A stretch of DNA of 64,000 bases from Roseovarius sp. MMSF_3359. GTDB lineage: Bacteria; Pseudomonadota; Alphaproteobacteria; Rhodobacterales; Rhodobacteraceae. Positions 1-8,645 of this stretch are shown piece after piece; position 1 is the stretch's first letter, and every line of letters begins with the position of its first letter. The DNA lies in the NCBI RefSeq assembly GCF_030733385.1, contig NZ_JASHJC010000003.1, forward strand, positions 310,001 to 374,000, read 5' to 3'. Both the position numbers and the translations under genes were made by a program. The notes beneath the pieces were generated by a model. It saw only the letters and a program-made list of their open reading frames with translations. It was not told the origin of the DNA and did no database searches.

Positions 1-613
1 GGATGTCGATGCTGCGATCGAACGGATCCCAGGACCGGTCATGCGCCTGCTCCAGAATCTGATCGCGGTTGAGCACCCGACCCCGGTTGCGGGCAAAAAG
101 GCTCAGCAGGTTGAATTCCATCGCGGTCAGCGGCACCTCTTCGCCCCCGTCATTCAGCAGCTTGGCCGCGGTCAGGTCCAGCGTGAATGCACCAAACTCT
201 GCGGTGCTTGCGTCCATGTCGGGCGCGACCTTGGCTGCCGGTTCACTTGCGCGGCGCAACACCGCCTTGATCCGCGCTTCAAGCTCGCGCAGGTCAACCG
301 GTTTGGACAGGTAATCATCCGCCCCCATTTCCAGCCCGACGATCTTGTCGATCACCTCGCTGGCGGCGGTGAGCATCACCACCGGCACCTGGTTGTCGAT
401 CCGAAGTGACCGCAACGTCGTCAACCCGTCCTGCCCGGGCATGTTGATGTCGAGCAGGACGAGATCGACCTGCCGCTCGGCCAGGGACGCCTGCAATTCC
501 TCGCTATTGGCGACGGGGACGATGTTATAGCCGCGCTTAGACAGGTACTCCTCCAGCATTTCGCGGACATCGCGCTCGTCGTCGCAGATCATGATTGTTG
601 CCTTGGTCGTCAT
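1..613 (-). CDS. OmpR/PhoB-family response regulator (3' end cut by window)
   Basis: Receiver plus winged-helix transcription factor, the likely output partner of the hybrid kinase next to it. Reading leftwards from 613 the protein begins MTTKATIMICDDERDVREML, with the acidic pocket DDE, the phospho-acceptor region LVLLDINMPG, the switch Thr in VVMLTA and the Lys in YLSKPVD. A linker and OmpR-type DNA-binding domain follow (FTLDLTAAKLL, LTAMEFNLLSLFARN, GRVLNRDQIL, DRSIDI). About 204 codons are visible and only the last wing is missing. Its ATG overlaps the kinase stop as ATGA (610-613), so the two are translationally coupled. The signal sensed is unknown. Confidence 0.93.
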   Translation of the reverse strand, partial: MTTKATIMICDDERDVREMLEEYLSKRGYNIVPVANSEELQASLAERQVDLVLLDINMPGQDGLTTLRSLRIDNQVPVVMLTAASEVIDKIVGLEMGADDYLSKPVDLRELEARIKAVLRRASEPAAKVAPDMDASTAEFGAFTLDLTAAKLLNDGGEEVPLTAMEFNLLSLFARNRGRVLNRDQILEQAHDRSWDPFDRSIDI

Positions 614-2868
614 TCAGATCCCTTTTCTGCATGTGCGATGATTTCTGCCACGAAACTGCGTAACTCCTTGGGCGAGACCGGCTTTTCGACATAGGGCCGC
701 TTGGCCTCGGCCAGGAAACTCTGCGACGCGCGGCCCATCGTGTCGCCGGTAACGAAACCGGTCCGTTTCACAAGATGCGGGAAATCGCGTTTAATGATCT
801 CGAAAAAGCCCCGGCCATCGACCTCGGGCATGTTCAGATCACTAAGAACAAGACCGTAATCCGCCCGCGCCATGGCGTCGGCGGCCTGATCCGCATGGTC
901 GAAAACATCGACCTGATAGCCCACCCGCGCCAGGATTTCGGCGTTGAGCTCGGCCACGTCGCCCTCGTCATCAAGGATCAATACCCGGGTCGCCTGATCA
1001 TGTGTTTCCTTCGTCTTGCCCACCTCCGCCGGCGCGGAACTATCGACATCAAGCGGCAGATAGATGGTAAAGACCGATCCGCCCCCCTGACCATTCGACA
1101 AGGTGATGCGGCCGTCATGAGACCGCACGATACGGTGACACAGTGCGAGGCCTATGCCGGTGCCCTTTCCGACATCTTTGGTGGTAAAGAACGGCTCGAA
1201 CACCCGGCTATGGTATTTGTCCGGGATGCCGGGCCCGTCATCGGCAACCGTAACTTCGACCCCTTTACCGTCATCGGCCACGCGGGATGAGACGGTAATT
1301 GTCTGGCCGGTCTCGGAATCTCGCATCGCCTGATCGGCGTTCAGAATGAGGTTGATGAAGACCTGCGTGATCTGGTCAGGATCGGCACAAACCCGTGGCA
1401 GGCCCGGATCGGGCGTATAGTCGAGCGTGACGCCATCGCGCTTGTCGCCATATTGCGCCACGTCGATGGCCGTCTGGATGATCTCGTTGACATCGACCTT
1501 CTGCATCCGCGCGGGTTGCTGGCGGGCCATGGTCAGGAATGTCTTCACGATCTTCGCGCAGCGTTCGGCGGCCTGGCTGATCTTTTCGACCTGGCGCAGG
1601 GTTTCGGGGTCCTGGCAATCCTCGCGCAGCATCAGCGAATGGCCCACCACGACCGACAGCGGATTGTTCAGCTCATGCGCCACACCGGCCAGCAAGCCAC
1701 CCATCGCCGACATCTTTTCGTTCTGGAAAAGCTGTTCCTGCTGCTTCGCCATTTCGGCCTCGATCCGAAGCTGTTCGGTCAGGTCGCGGGTATGCGACAC
1801 GATCACATCCTCGCCCTCATACTGGATCAACCGCGCATCGACCGACCCCCAGAACCGTTTGCCATCGGCGTTCACATATTCGGCCTTGAAAGCAGAAACC
1901 GATCCGTCACGGCGTATCTGCCTGAGGTATCGCTCGCGCGTGCCGGGGTCTGCGTAAAAGCCCTTCGCGCTGTCGAAGCGACCAAAGAGCGAAATCGTCT
2001 CGGGGCTGCTGAACAGAACGTCGCCGGATTCGGCCTTGGTCATCTGGATCGGCGCGGGACAGGCCTCAAGCACACGGCGGATCATCGCCTCGTGCTCCTG
2101 CTGTTCACTCAGGTCCATAATCGCCGTAACCACATAAATGGCGCCCTCAAACTCGACGAGCCGCCCCCAGGACGTCGTGGCACAATGCTTGCCATCCGCA
2201 TCCCGGAGCGTGATGCGATAGTCATCGACATGGCCCCTTTCGATGAGTTGGCTGAGGTAATCTTCGCGATCCTGCGGATTGACGTAATGCTCCAGCGCAT
2301 TCTTCGTATCCCCGAACATCGCCACCGCCCCCGGCGAGCGATAAAGGATCAACCCGTCTTCGAGCCGCGCCATCACAACGATCATCGGGCTGGTCTGCAG
2401 GACGGTGCGCAGGATGTTCTCCTGTTCGCGCGCCACCGCCTCGGCCTGTTTCTGTTCGGTGATGTCGATATTGGTGACGACGAAACCGCCCTCGCTTGTC
2501 GGGCTGAACCGCACCTCGTAGACCGAACCGTTGGTGAGATAAATTTCGCGCGTCTGGGTGTGCGGGTTTTCCTGGAAACGGCGTCCGGCCGCGATCCGCT
2601 CGGCCATCCATTCCTCGACCCGCCCGAGGGCATCGACATACTGCCCCCGCTCCGCCCCGGCGCGCAGCAGATCTTCCCAATGAGCATCCCGCCCGATCAG
2701 CTCGGCCACCATCGGATACATGTCGATATATCGCTGGTTGCAGGTGATAAGCCGGTGATCGGCACCGTAAACCGCGATGCCTTCCGTCAACGCTTCGATC
2801 GCGTCCCAGACTAGATCGGCCGCCGCCGGGTTGCGTACAAATTCCTTGGATTTGGATCCGGTCAACAT
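610..2868 (-). CDS. PAS-containing hybrid sensor histidine kinase
   Basis: A 752-residue cytoplasmic hybrid kinase with no membrane segment. An N-terminal PAS_7-like domain (about 20-140, ending VVTNIDITEQK) is followed by two more PAS domains (about 148-255 and 262-368), each ending in a DxSEQ/DLTEQ tail. The HisKA box carries His398 in GVAHELNNPLS, and the HATPase domain shows NLILNADQA, DDGPGIPD and GTGIGLAL. A C-terminal receiver domain (about 627-745) has the phospho-acceptor Asp677 in LVLSDLNMP and Lys729. It likely autophosphorylates in response to a small-molecule or redox signal and drives the coupled OmpR-type regulator. Ligand and regulon cannot be read from sequence. Confidence 0.93.
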   Translation of the reverse strand: MLTGSKSKEFVRNPAAADLVWDAIEALTEGIAVYGADHRLITCNQRYIDMYPMVAELIGRDAHWEDLLRAGAERGQYVDALGRVEEWMAERIAAGRRFQENPHTQTREIYLTNGSVYEVRFSPTSEGGFVVTNIDITEQKQAEAVAREQENILRTVLQTSPMIVVMARLEDGLILYRSPGAVAMFGDTKNALEHYVNPQDREDYLSQLIERGHVDDYRITLRDADGKHCATTSWGRLVEFEGAIYVVTAIMDLSEQQEHEAMIRRVLEACPAPIQMTKAESGDVLFSSPETISLFGRFDSAKGFYADPGTRERYLRQIRRDGSVSAFKAEYVNADGKRFWGSVDARLIQYEGEDVIVSHTRDLTEQLRIEAEMAKQQEQLFQNEKMSAMGGLLAGVAHELNNPLSVVVGHSLMLREDCQDPETLRQVEKISQAAERCAKIVKTFLTMARQQPARMQKVDVNEIIQTAIDVAQYGDKRDGVTLDYTPDPGLPRVCADPDQITQVFINLILNADQAMRDSETGQTITVSSRVADDGKGVEVTVADDGPGIPDKYHSRVFEPFFTTKDVGKGTGIGLALCHRIVRSHDGRITLSNGQGGGSVFTIYLPLDVDSSAPAEVGKTKETHDQATRVLILDDEGDVAELNAEILARVGYQVDVFDHADQAADAMARADYGLVLSDLNMPEVDGRGFFEIIKRDFPHLVKRTGFVTGDTMGRASQSFLAEAKRPYVEKPVSPKELRSFVAEIIAHAEKGSE

Positions 2869-2888
2869 GTGTTCTGACTATCGCATCA

Positions 2889-2937
2889 TTGTTTCAACGG
2901 GTTGTCGGCGCTCTGCGCTTTTGTTTCAATTGTAACA
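2889..2937 (-). promoter_or_regulatory. Repeated TTGTTTCAA sites upstream of the kinase operon
   Basis: The nonamer TTGTTTCAA occurs at 2889-2897 and again at 2921-2929. The spacing is 32 bp, about three helical turns, and the sites lie 21-61 bp upstream of the kinase start. The second copy sits in a near-perfect 16-bp palindrome (2922-2937, TGTTTCAATTGTAACA, one mismatched pair). Same-face direct repeats are typical of OmpR-family binding, so autoregulation by the coupled response regulator is a reasonable inference. Confidence 0.4.
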
Positions 2938-3112
2938 GCGACGGCCAAAGTCACCTAGACCCGGAACCTGTTTTGGTCGGATTTGTGCGTGGCGTTCTGC
3001 GTGCCACCGAAAACGAGCGGAATAGCGCCCCGGGATGAGGACACGAAAGTCGCTGTCACCTCCGACGACTTTTTGGGGATGCGATGACGCCGTATCTGTT
3101 TAGACTGCCGCC

Positions 3113-4018
3113 ATGGCACGGATTAACTTCGATCAGCTTCGCACGTTCCTGTCGGTTGTCCGCCTTGGCGGGGTGCGCAAGGCATCCCTGGGGCTGAACC
3201 TCACCCAGCCTGCGGTCACGGCGCGGATCAAGAACCTTGAAGAGGCGCTGGCCTGCGAGCTTTTCGACCGCAGCAGCGCCGGGATGACGCTCACGAAACG
3301 CGGCGAACGCCTTCTGACCTATGCCGAACAATTCGAACGTCTGTCGGAGTTGGTCGAAAAGGACGTGATCGACCCCGAGGGGATCGAAGGCCATCTGCGT
3401 CTTGGGGTGTCCGAGACCATCGCGCAATGCTGGCTGCCCGAATTCATCTCGCGCCTGCATGACCGCTACCCCCGGCTTGATATCGAATTCAACGTGGACA
3501 TTTCGATGAACCTGCGCGCGGGGCTTATCAATCGAGAGGTCGATCTGGCGATCCTGCTGGGGCCGATTTCGGAATTTTCGGTGGACAACATCGAATTGCC
3601 GGGATTCGATCTGGCCTGGTACATCGCCGCCGATGCCGACCCGGTCGCAAATCCCGGCGATTACTTCACGCAACCGGTCCTCACCTATGCGCGCAACACG
3701 CGACCCTATCGCGAGTTGAAAGAGCTGCTTTTTACCCATGCGGGGCCGGGCGTATCGCTTTTCCCATCCTCGTCGCTTTCCGCCTGTTTCCGCCTTGTCG
3801 AAGCGAAACTCGGCGTCGCCGCCCTGCCCCGCGCCCTCGGAGAAGACTATGTAAAGACGGCGAAAATCCGGGAATTCGACCCGGGATGGGTGCCAAGCCC
3901 CCTGCGATTTTCGGCGTCCTTCATTGCCGAACCCAAGAGCCACATGGTCGAAACCGCCGCCCGCATCGCCCGGGAAGTGGCGGTGGATTATGCTGCGGCC
4001 AGAGATAAAAATTCCTGA
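3113..4018 (+). CDS. LysR-family transcriptional regulator
   Basis: 301-residue LysR-type regulator. The N-terminal helix-turn-helix (about 5-64: FDQLRTFLSVVRLGG, NLTQPAVTARIKNLEE, LFDRSSAGMTLTKRGE) is followed by a periplasmic-binding-like effector domain (about 92-290: GHLRLGVSETIAQCWLPEF). The gene points the same way as the 5-oxoproline/TRAP genes that start about 75 bp downstream, rather than divergently as is usual for LysR. It may be cotranscribed with them or may activate a promoter in the A/T-rich gap at 4019-4053. The effector may be 5-oxoproline or a related amino acid, but that is context inference only. Confidence 0.9.
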   Translation: MARINFDQLRTFLSVVRLGGVRKASLGLNLTQPAVTARIKNLEEALACELFDRSSAGMTLTKRGERLLTYAEQFERLSELVEKDVIDPEGIEGHLRLGVSETIAQCWLPEFISRLHDRYPRLDIEFNVDISMNLRAGLINREVDLAILLGPISEFSVDNIELPGFDLAWYIAADADPVANPGDYFTQPVLTYARNTRPYRELKELLFTHAGPGVSLFPSSSLSACFRLVEAKLGVAALPRALGEDYVKTAKIREFDPGWVPSPLRFSASFIAEPKSHMVETAARIAREVAVDYAAARDKNS

Positions 4019-4092
4019 TACTAATATGCAAAAATTTTCGATTTGATTTTATCATGGAGTCGCGCCAGCCTTGCCGCAAAAGGGATGGGCTT

Positions 4093-4908
4093 GTGCTGAA
4101 CACATCATATGACAGCTTGAAGAGTGTCGATCTGACCACGGTGCGGGGGGCGATCCGGACGGGGGCCTATACCTCGCATACGGCGGGTCTCGGGCCGGGG
4201 TACCTGCAGGCCAATCTTGCGATCATGCCGCACTCCCACGCGCTCGACTTCATGCGATTCTGCCAGCGCAATCCGAAACCCTGCCCGCTCACGGGCGTAT
4301 CGGACACGGGCAACCCGATGATGTTCACCCTGGGCGCGGATATCGACATCCGCAAGGACGTGCCAGCCTATAACATCTATCGCAACGGTGTGCTGGACGG
4401 GTCGGTCACCGACATCACGGACCTCTGGCAGGATGATTTCGTAGCCTTTGCGCTTGGCTGTTCCTTCACGTTTGAACATGCGCTCACGCAGGCGGGCATC
4501 CCGCTCTGGCATATCGACAACGATAAAACGGTGCCGATGTATCGCTCCGGCATCGACACGGTGCCTGCGGGGCCGTTTTCCGGCAAGATGGTGGTCAGCA
4601 TGCGGATGATCCCCGAGACCCGCGTCGACGAGGTGGCCGCGATTTCGCGCCGCTATCCGCTGGCCCATGGGGCGCCCGTGCATTGGGGCGATCCGGCCGG
4701 GATTGGCATCCACGACTTGTCCCGCCCCGATTGGGGCGACGCTGCCCCCGAACACTCCGGCCATGTCCCGGTCTTCTGGGCCTGCGGGGTGACGCCACAG
4801 GTCGCCATCGAAAACGCAGGCCTGCCGATCTGCATCACCCATAAACCCGGTCATATGCTCATCACCGATGTCAGCGAATGCGCCGAAATACCCAACTATC
4901 AGAATTGA
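4093..4908 (+). CDS. D-glutamate cyclase-like / DUF1445 putative hydro-lyase
   Basis: Member of the DUF1445 (YcsI) family, whose mammalian relative converts D-glutamate to 5-oxo-D-proline. Family features visible include TAGLGPGYLQANLAIMP, FCQRNPKPCPL, DIRKDVPAYNIYRNG, FALGCSFTFEHAL, VVSMRMIPE, HGAPVHWGDPAGIGI, WACGVTPQ and the C-terminal HKPGHMLITD. A GTG at 4093 is preferred because the family similarity begins near it; an in-frame ATG at 4054 would add 13 residues. In Bacillus subtilis ycsI sits with ycsF and kipI/kipA, the same 5-oxoprolinase set that follows here. A role in feeding D-glutamate into 5-oxoproline metabolism is therefore likely but unproven. Confidence 0.85.
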   Translation: MLNTSYDSLKSVDLTTVRGAIRTGAYTSHTAGLGPGYLQANLAIMPHSHALDFMRFCQRNPKPCPLTGVSDTGNPMMFTLGADIDIRKDVPAYNIYRNGVLDGSVTDITDLWQDDFVAFALGCSFTFEHALTQAGIPLWHIDNDKTVPMYRSGIDTVPAGPFSGKMVVSMRMIPETRVDEVAAISRRYPLAHGAPVHWGDPAGIGIHDLSRPDWGDAAPEHSGHVPVFWACGVTPQVAIENAGLPICITHKPGHMLITDVSECAEIPNYQN

Positions 4909-4930
4909 AAGAGCTTCAAGGGAGAAAGCA

Positions 4931-5968
4931 ATGAAGAAACTTGTCACCATGACCGCCGCACTGGCCCTGACCGCCAGCGCCGCATTTGCCGACAACCCGG
5001 TGGTCCTCAAGGCCGTTGGCACCTGGTCCAGCCTGACCAATTTCCAGAAACACGAAGGACCGTTCTTCAACGAACGTCTGGCCGAAGCCTCGGACGGGCA
5101 GATCGTGGGCGATATCCAGTCGCAATCCGGGCTCGGCCTGAAAGGGTTCGAGATCATGCGTCTCGTCAAGAACGGTGTGTTCGATTTTGCCTTCGGCCTG
5201 CCCGGCTATGTCGCCGCGGAAAACGCGATCTTCGAGGGCGCGGACCTCAGCTCACTCACGCAGGATATCGACACGCAGCGCAAGGTGGCCGATGCCTATT
5301 TCCCGACGCTGGAAAAGGCCTTTGCCGAGATTTACAACGCCAAACTGCTGATGCTCTATCCGTTCCCGAGCCAGACGCTCTGGTGCAATGCCGAGGTCAA
5401 CAGCATCGAGGATCTCAACGGCAAGAAGATCCGCGTCTACGCCACCACCTTGGGTGATTTCGTCGAAGGCGCCGGCGGCACATCCGTCACCGTGGCCTTC
5501 TCCGAGGTGATCCCGGCGCTGGAAAAGGGCGTCGTCGATTGTGGCATCACCGGCACAATGTCAGCCTATACCGCCAACTGGCAACAGGTTGCCACACACG
5601 CCTACACGCTGCGGGTTGGCTGGGGTCTGGCCTTTGGCGCGATGAACATGGACAAGTGGAATTCCATGTCCGCGGATCAGCAGGCGCTGTTCAAGACCGA
5701 GATCGACGCGCTGACCGAACGGATGTGGGCAGAGACCGCAACCGAGGATGACATCGCGATTTCCTGCATCACAGGGGGTGACTGCAGCATCGGTGAGCCG
5801 GGCGCCATGAAGCTGGTGGAGCCGTCTGCCGAAGATCTGGCCATCCGCGACAAGATCGCCGCCGATGTGGTTCTGTCCCGCTGGGCCGAACGCTGTGGCG
5901 CGGAATGTGCCGCGAACTGGAACGACACGGTCGGCAAAGTGCTGGGCATGACGGCCACGGCCAAGTGA
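4931..5968 (+). CDS. TRAP transporter substrate-binding protein (DctP family)
   Basis: 345-residue periplasmic binding protein of a TRAP transporter. The start at 4931 follows a good ribosome site (GGAGAAAG) and gives a clear Sec signal peptide (MKKLVTMTAALALTASAAFA, cleavage near residue 20). DctP-type motifs include GLKGFEIMRLVKNGVFDFAFG, LNGKKIRVYATTLGDF and FSEVIPALEKGVVDCGITG. The unusual cysteine-rich C-terminal part (CITGGDC, RCGAEC) may be held by disulfides. Placed between a D-glutamate cyclase-like gene and PxpBCA, its ligand is probably 5-oxoproline, D-glutamate or a similar acidic amino acid derivative, not a C4-dicarboxylate. Confidence 0.92.
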   Translation: MKKLVTMTAALALTASAAFADNPVVLKAVGTWSSLTNFQKHEGPFFNERLAEASDGQIVGDIQSQSGLGLKGFEIMRLVKNGVFDFAFGLPGYVAAENAIFEGADLSSLTQDIDTQRKVADAYFPTLEKAFAEIYNAKLLMLYPFPSQTLWCNAEVNSIEDLNGKKIRVYATTLGDFVEGAGGTSVTVAFSEVIPALEKGVVDCGITGTMSAYTANWQQVATHAYTLRVGWGLAFGAMNMDKWNSMSADQQALFKTEIDALTERMWAETATEDDIAISCITGGDCSIGEPGAMKLVEPSAEDLAIRDKIAADVVLSRWAERCGAECAANWNDTVGKVLGMTATAK

Positions 5969-5977
5969 TCTGACCGA

Positions 5978-6010
5978 CGGGGCGGCCTAAACGAACCGGC
6001 CGCCCTTTTT
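5978..6010 (+). terminator. Intra-operon terminator-like hairpin after the binding-protein gene
   Basis: A GC-rich inverted repeat, GGGCGGCC paired with GGCC-GCCC around a roughly 10-nt loop, is followed at once by a run of five T. It lies between the binding-protein stop (5968) and the membrane-subunit start (6030). A leaky terminator here would give many more binding-protein transcripts than membrane-subunit transcripts, a common arrangement in binding-protein-dependent transport operons. Confidence 0.7.
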
Positions 6011-6029
6011 GCATCTGAAAGGTGGGACG

Positions 6030-6593
6030 ATGCTGGAATCTCTTTTGAACGGCAGCCGCAAGCTCAGCCTCTGGCTGACCTGGCTCGGCGGCACCCTAAT
6101 CGTGTTTTCGGCCTTCCTGGTCACACTCGAAGTGGTGCTGCGCAAGGTCTTCAATGTCTCGCTCGGCGGGGCGGACGAAATCTCGGGCTATGCGTTCGGC
6201 GTGGCCACCGCCTTCGCCCTCAGCTTTGCGCTTTTTGAACGGGCGCATATACGGGTGGACGCGCTGATGGGTGTTGTGCCGCGCAAGCTGCATCCGCTCC
6301 TCAACCTCTTCGGCCTCGTCCTTTTGATCGGCTTCGCCCTCGTCGTCGTCACGATGGTCTGGAGCATGGTCGGCGACAGTATCAAACACGGCTCGCGCTC
6401 GATCACGCCCATGCGGGTGCCGCTGGCCATCCCGCAAATCCCTTGGCTGATCGGCTGGGTGCTCTTCGTGGCAACCGGTGTCCTTCTGGGCCTCGTCGCG
6501 GTAAAACGCCTGATCGCGGGGGACCATGCGGGGGTGCAGGACCTGATCGGCGTCAAATCCATCGACGAGCAGATCGAAGACGAGAGTGTATAA
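6030..6593 (+). CDS. TRAP transporter small permease (DctQ family)
   Basis: 187-residue small membrane subunit with four hydrophobic segments (roughly 14-36, 50-70, 91-113 and 133-158). DctQ-type features are LVTLEVVLRKVFNVSLGGADEISGYAFG, FERAHIRVDAL, and the C-terminal PQIPWLIGWVLF segment. ATG 6030 is preferred over an upstream in-frame TTG (6009) because it has a ribosome site (AAAGGTGGG) at normal distance and the TTG lies against the terminator hairpin. It pairs with the large permease 3 bp downstream. Together they form the Na+-coupled inner-membrane unit. Confidence 0.92.
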   Translation: MLESLLNGSRKLSLWLTWLGGTLIVFSAFLVTLEVVLRKVFNVSLGGADEISGYAFGVATAFALSFALFERAHIRVDALMGVVPRKLHPLLNLFGLVLLIGFALVVVTMVWSMVGDSIKHGSRSITPMRVPLAIPQIPWLIGWVLFVATGVLLGLVAVKRLIAGDHAGVQDLIGVKSIDEQIEDESV

Positions 6594-6596
6594 GCC

Positions 6597-7880
6597 ATGC
6601 TGTTGAAAACGCTCCTCATTCTTTTGGCTCTGATCGGGCTGGCCGTCCCCATCGCCGCGGCCCTTGGCTGGCTCGGGCTGATCCTGCAATGGACCGACAG
6701 CCCTATGCCGCTGCACCGTGCCATCTCCGACATGGCCTGGCAGACAAGCACCGATTTCCTGCTGGTTGCCATTCCGATGTTCGTCATGCTGGGCGAAATC
6801 CTCCTGCGCGCGGGCATCACCGAGAAGATGTATGACGGGATCGTCAAATGGCTGGGCTGGCTGCCGGGCGGGCTGATGCATTCCAATATCGGCTCCTCGG
6901 CGCTCTTCGCCGCCACGTCCGGGTCGTCCGTGGCCACCGCCGCCACCATCGGCACCGTCGCCATCCCGCAGATCAAGAAGCGCGGCTATAACGAGCCGCT
7001 CTTCCTTGGCACCATCGCCGCGGGCGGCACGCTTGGCATCCTGATACCGCCCTCGATCAACCTGATCCTCTACGGCCTTCTGACCAACACATCGGTGCCC
7101 GAACTCTATCTTGCCGGTTTCATCCCCGGCTTCCTGCTGGCAGCACTTTTCATCGCCACCGTGGTCATTACCTGCATGATGCGGCCCGCTTGGGGCGGCG
7201 AACGGTTGAGCTATAGCTGGGGTGAACGGATCCGTGCCCTGCCCGCGCTGATCCCGCCTTTGGGCATCTTCCTTGTGGTCGTTGGCTCGATCTACGCGGG
7301 CATCGCCACGCCGACCGAAGCCGCCTCGCTTGGCGTGGTCGCGGCGATGGCTCTGGCCACGTTCAATGGCAAGATGAGCATCGACATGATGCGCCAGGCG
7401 ATCGAAGGCACGATGCGCACGACCGCGATGATCATGCTCATCATCATCGCCGCCGTTTTCCTGAACTTCGTGCTGTCGATCATCGGCCTCACCCAGGCGC
7501 TCACCGATTTCGTGACCGGCCTCGGGTGGTCGCCCATGGGGACGATGTTGATGATCGTGCTGGTGCTGGTCGTCATCGGCTGTTTCATGGAGACGCTCTC
7601 GATGCTCCTGACCATGGCGCCGCTGGTCACGCCCATCGTCGTGGCGCTCGGCTTCGATCCGGTCTGGTTCGGCATCCTCCTGATGGTGCTCCTGGAAACC
7701 GCCCTCATCACACCGCCCATTGGCATCAACCTCTACGTGGTGCAAGGCTTGCGGAAAACCGGCGTTATGCTCGATGTGATGAAAGGGGCGCTGCCCTTCG
7801 TTCTGACCATGTTCGTGATGTTGGCGCTTCTGCTGATGTTCCCGGGGTTGGCACTCTGGCTGCCATCGCTCTTCTACTAG
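6597..7880 (+). CDS. TRAP transporter large permease (DctM family)
   Basis: 427-residue DctM-type large permease with about a dozen membrane segments; the translocating subunit of the tripartite system. Typical motifs are FLLVAIPMFVMLGEILLRAGI, GGLMHSNIGSSALFAATSGSSVATAATIGTVAIPQ, GTLGILIPPSINLILYG, IYAGIATPTEAASLGV and MVLLETALITPPIGINLYVVQG. It starts 3 bp after the small permease and is followed 21 bp later by pxpB, so transport and 5-oxoprolinase genes look like one transcription unit. Confidence 0.94.
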   Translation: MLLKTLLILLALIGLAVPIAAALGWLGLILQWTDSPMPLHRAISDMAWQTSTDFLLVAIPMFVMLGEILLRAGITEKMYDGIVKWLGWLPGGLMHSNIGSSALFAATSGSSVATAATIGTVAIPQIKKRGYNEPLFLGTIAAGGTLGILIPPSINLILYGLLTNTSVPELYLAGFIPGFLLAALFIATVVITCMMRPAWGGERLSYSWGERIRALPALIPPLGIFLVVVGSIYAGIATPTEAASLGVVAAMALATFNGKMSIDMMRQAIEGTMRTTAMIMLIIIAAVFLNFVLSIIGLTQALTDFVTGLGWSPMGTMLMIVLVLVVIGCFMETLSMLLTMAPLVTPIVVALGFDPVWFGILLMVLLETALITPPIGINLYVVQGLRKTGVMLDVMKGALPFVLTMFVMLALLLMFPGLALWLPSLFY

Positions 7881-7901
7881 GCTTGGAAAGGGTCCCCTGT
7901 C

Positions 7902-8645
7902 ATGTCTTCGGTGTCCGCCACCTGGCCCAGGATCAGAAGGCTTGGCGTCGATGGTTTCCTCATCAGCTTCGGCGACCGCCTCAGCGAACCCGCCAACCGC
8001 GCCGCCCTAGCCTTTCGCGCCACCCTGAACCGCGCCGGTTGGTCCGGGGTTGAAGAGACATCGACCTCGCTCGCCTCGGCCTATCTACGCTTCGACCTGA
8101 CCGCACAGGATCACGTGGCGATGCAGGCGCAGATCGAGGCGTTGCTGGCCGAGCGGGACTGGACCACGGCCAGTTTGCCCGACGGCCGGCGGCTCTGGCG
8201 GGTGCCGACCGTCTATGGCACGGACCTCGCGCCACAGCTTGACGAGGCGGCGGCGGCGGCGGGCCTGACCCGGGACGCGGCGATTGAGTCGATTTCCAAC
8301 ACGCAGGTACGGGTGCAGACGATCGGTTTTGCCCCGGGTCAGCCCTATCTGGGAGAGCTACCTGACTGCTGGGACATCCCCCGGCAAACCAAGCTCAGCG
8401 ATAACGTCCCCGCCTGCGCGCTCGTTGTCGCGATCCGACAATTGGTCCTCTTCTCGGTGACCACGCCCACGGGATGGCGGCATATCGGACAGACCGCGTT
8501 TCGCCTTTTCCGGCCCGAAGCCGACGCGCCTTTCGTCCTGCGCCCCGGGGACGAAGTGCAATTCACCCCAACCACGCCCGAGGAACTGGCCAATATGGCC
8601 GCCCGCGACCCCGATGGCGGCGCCACCTCCACGGTGCTGAAATGA
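7902..8645 (+). CDS. pxpB: 5-oxoprolinase subunit PxpB (KipI family)
   Basis: 247-residue carboxyltransferase domain, subdomain C/D (KipI family). With PxpA and PxpC it forms the bacterial ATP-dependent 5-oxoprolinase that opens 5-oxoproline to glutamate. Family motifs are IRRLGVDGFLISFGD near the N-terminus, TIGFAPGQPYLGELP in the middle, and FSVTTPTGWRHIGQTAFRLF with RPGDEVQFTP at the end. The B. subtilis homologue KipI also inhibits the sporulation kinase KinA, which has no counterpart here. Its stop overlaps the next start as ATGA, indicating coupling with PxpC. Confidence 0.93.
   Translation: MSSVSATWPRIRRLGVDGFLISFGDRLSEPANRAALAFRATLNRAGWSGVEETSTSLASAYLRFDLTAQDHVAMQAQIEALLAERDWTTASLPDGRRLWRVPTVYGTDLAPQLDEAAAAAGLTRDAAIESISNTQVRVQTIGFAPGQPYLGELPDCWDIPRQTKLSDNVPACALVVAIRQLVLFSVTTPTGWRHIGQTAFRLFRPEADAPFVLRPGDEVQFTPTTPEELANMAARDPDGGATSTVLK

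Noticed and set aside
1453..2814. Long rightward open frame opposite the hybrid kinase
   Set aside because: It is a mirror of the kinase coding strand in GC-rich DNA; its translation has no recognisable family, no ribosome site and is rich in His and Arg typical of antisense frames.
6096..7745. 549-codon leftward open frame opposite the TRAP permeases
   Set aside because: The predicted protein is almost wholly Asp, Glu, His, Gln and Arg, the mirror of membrane-helix codons; the rightward DctQ and DctM genes explain the region fully.
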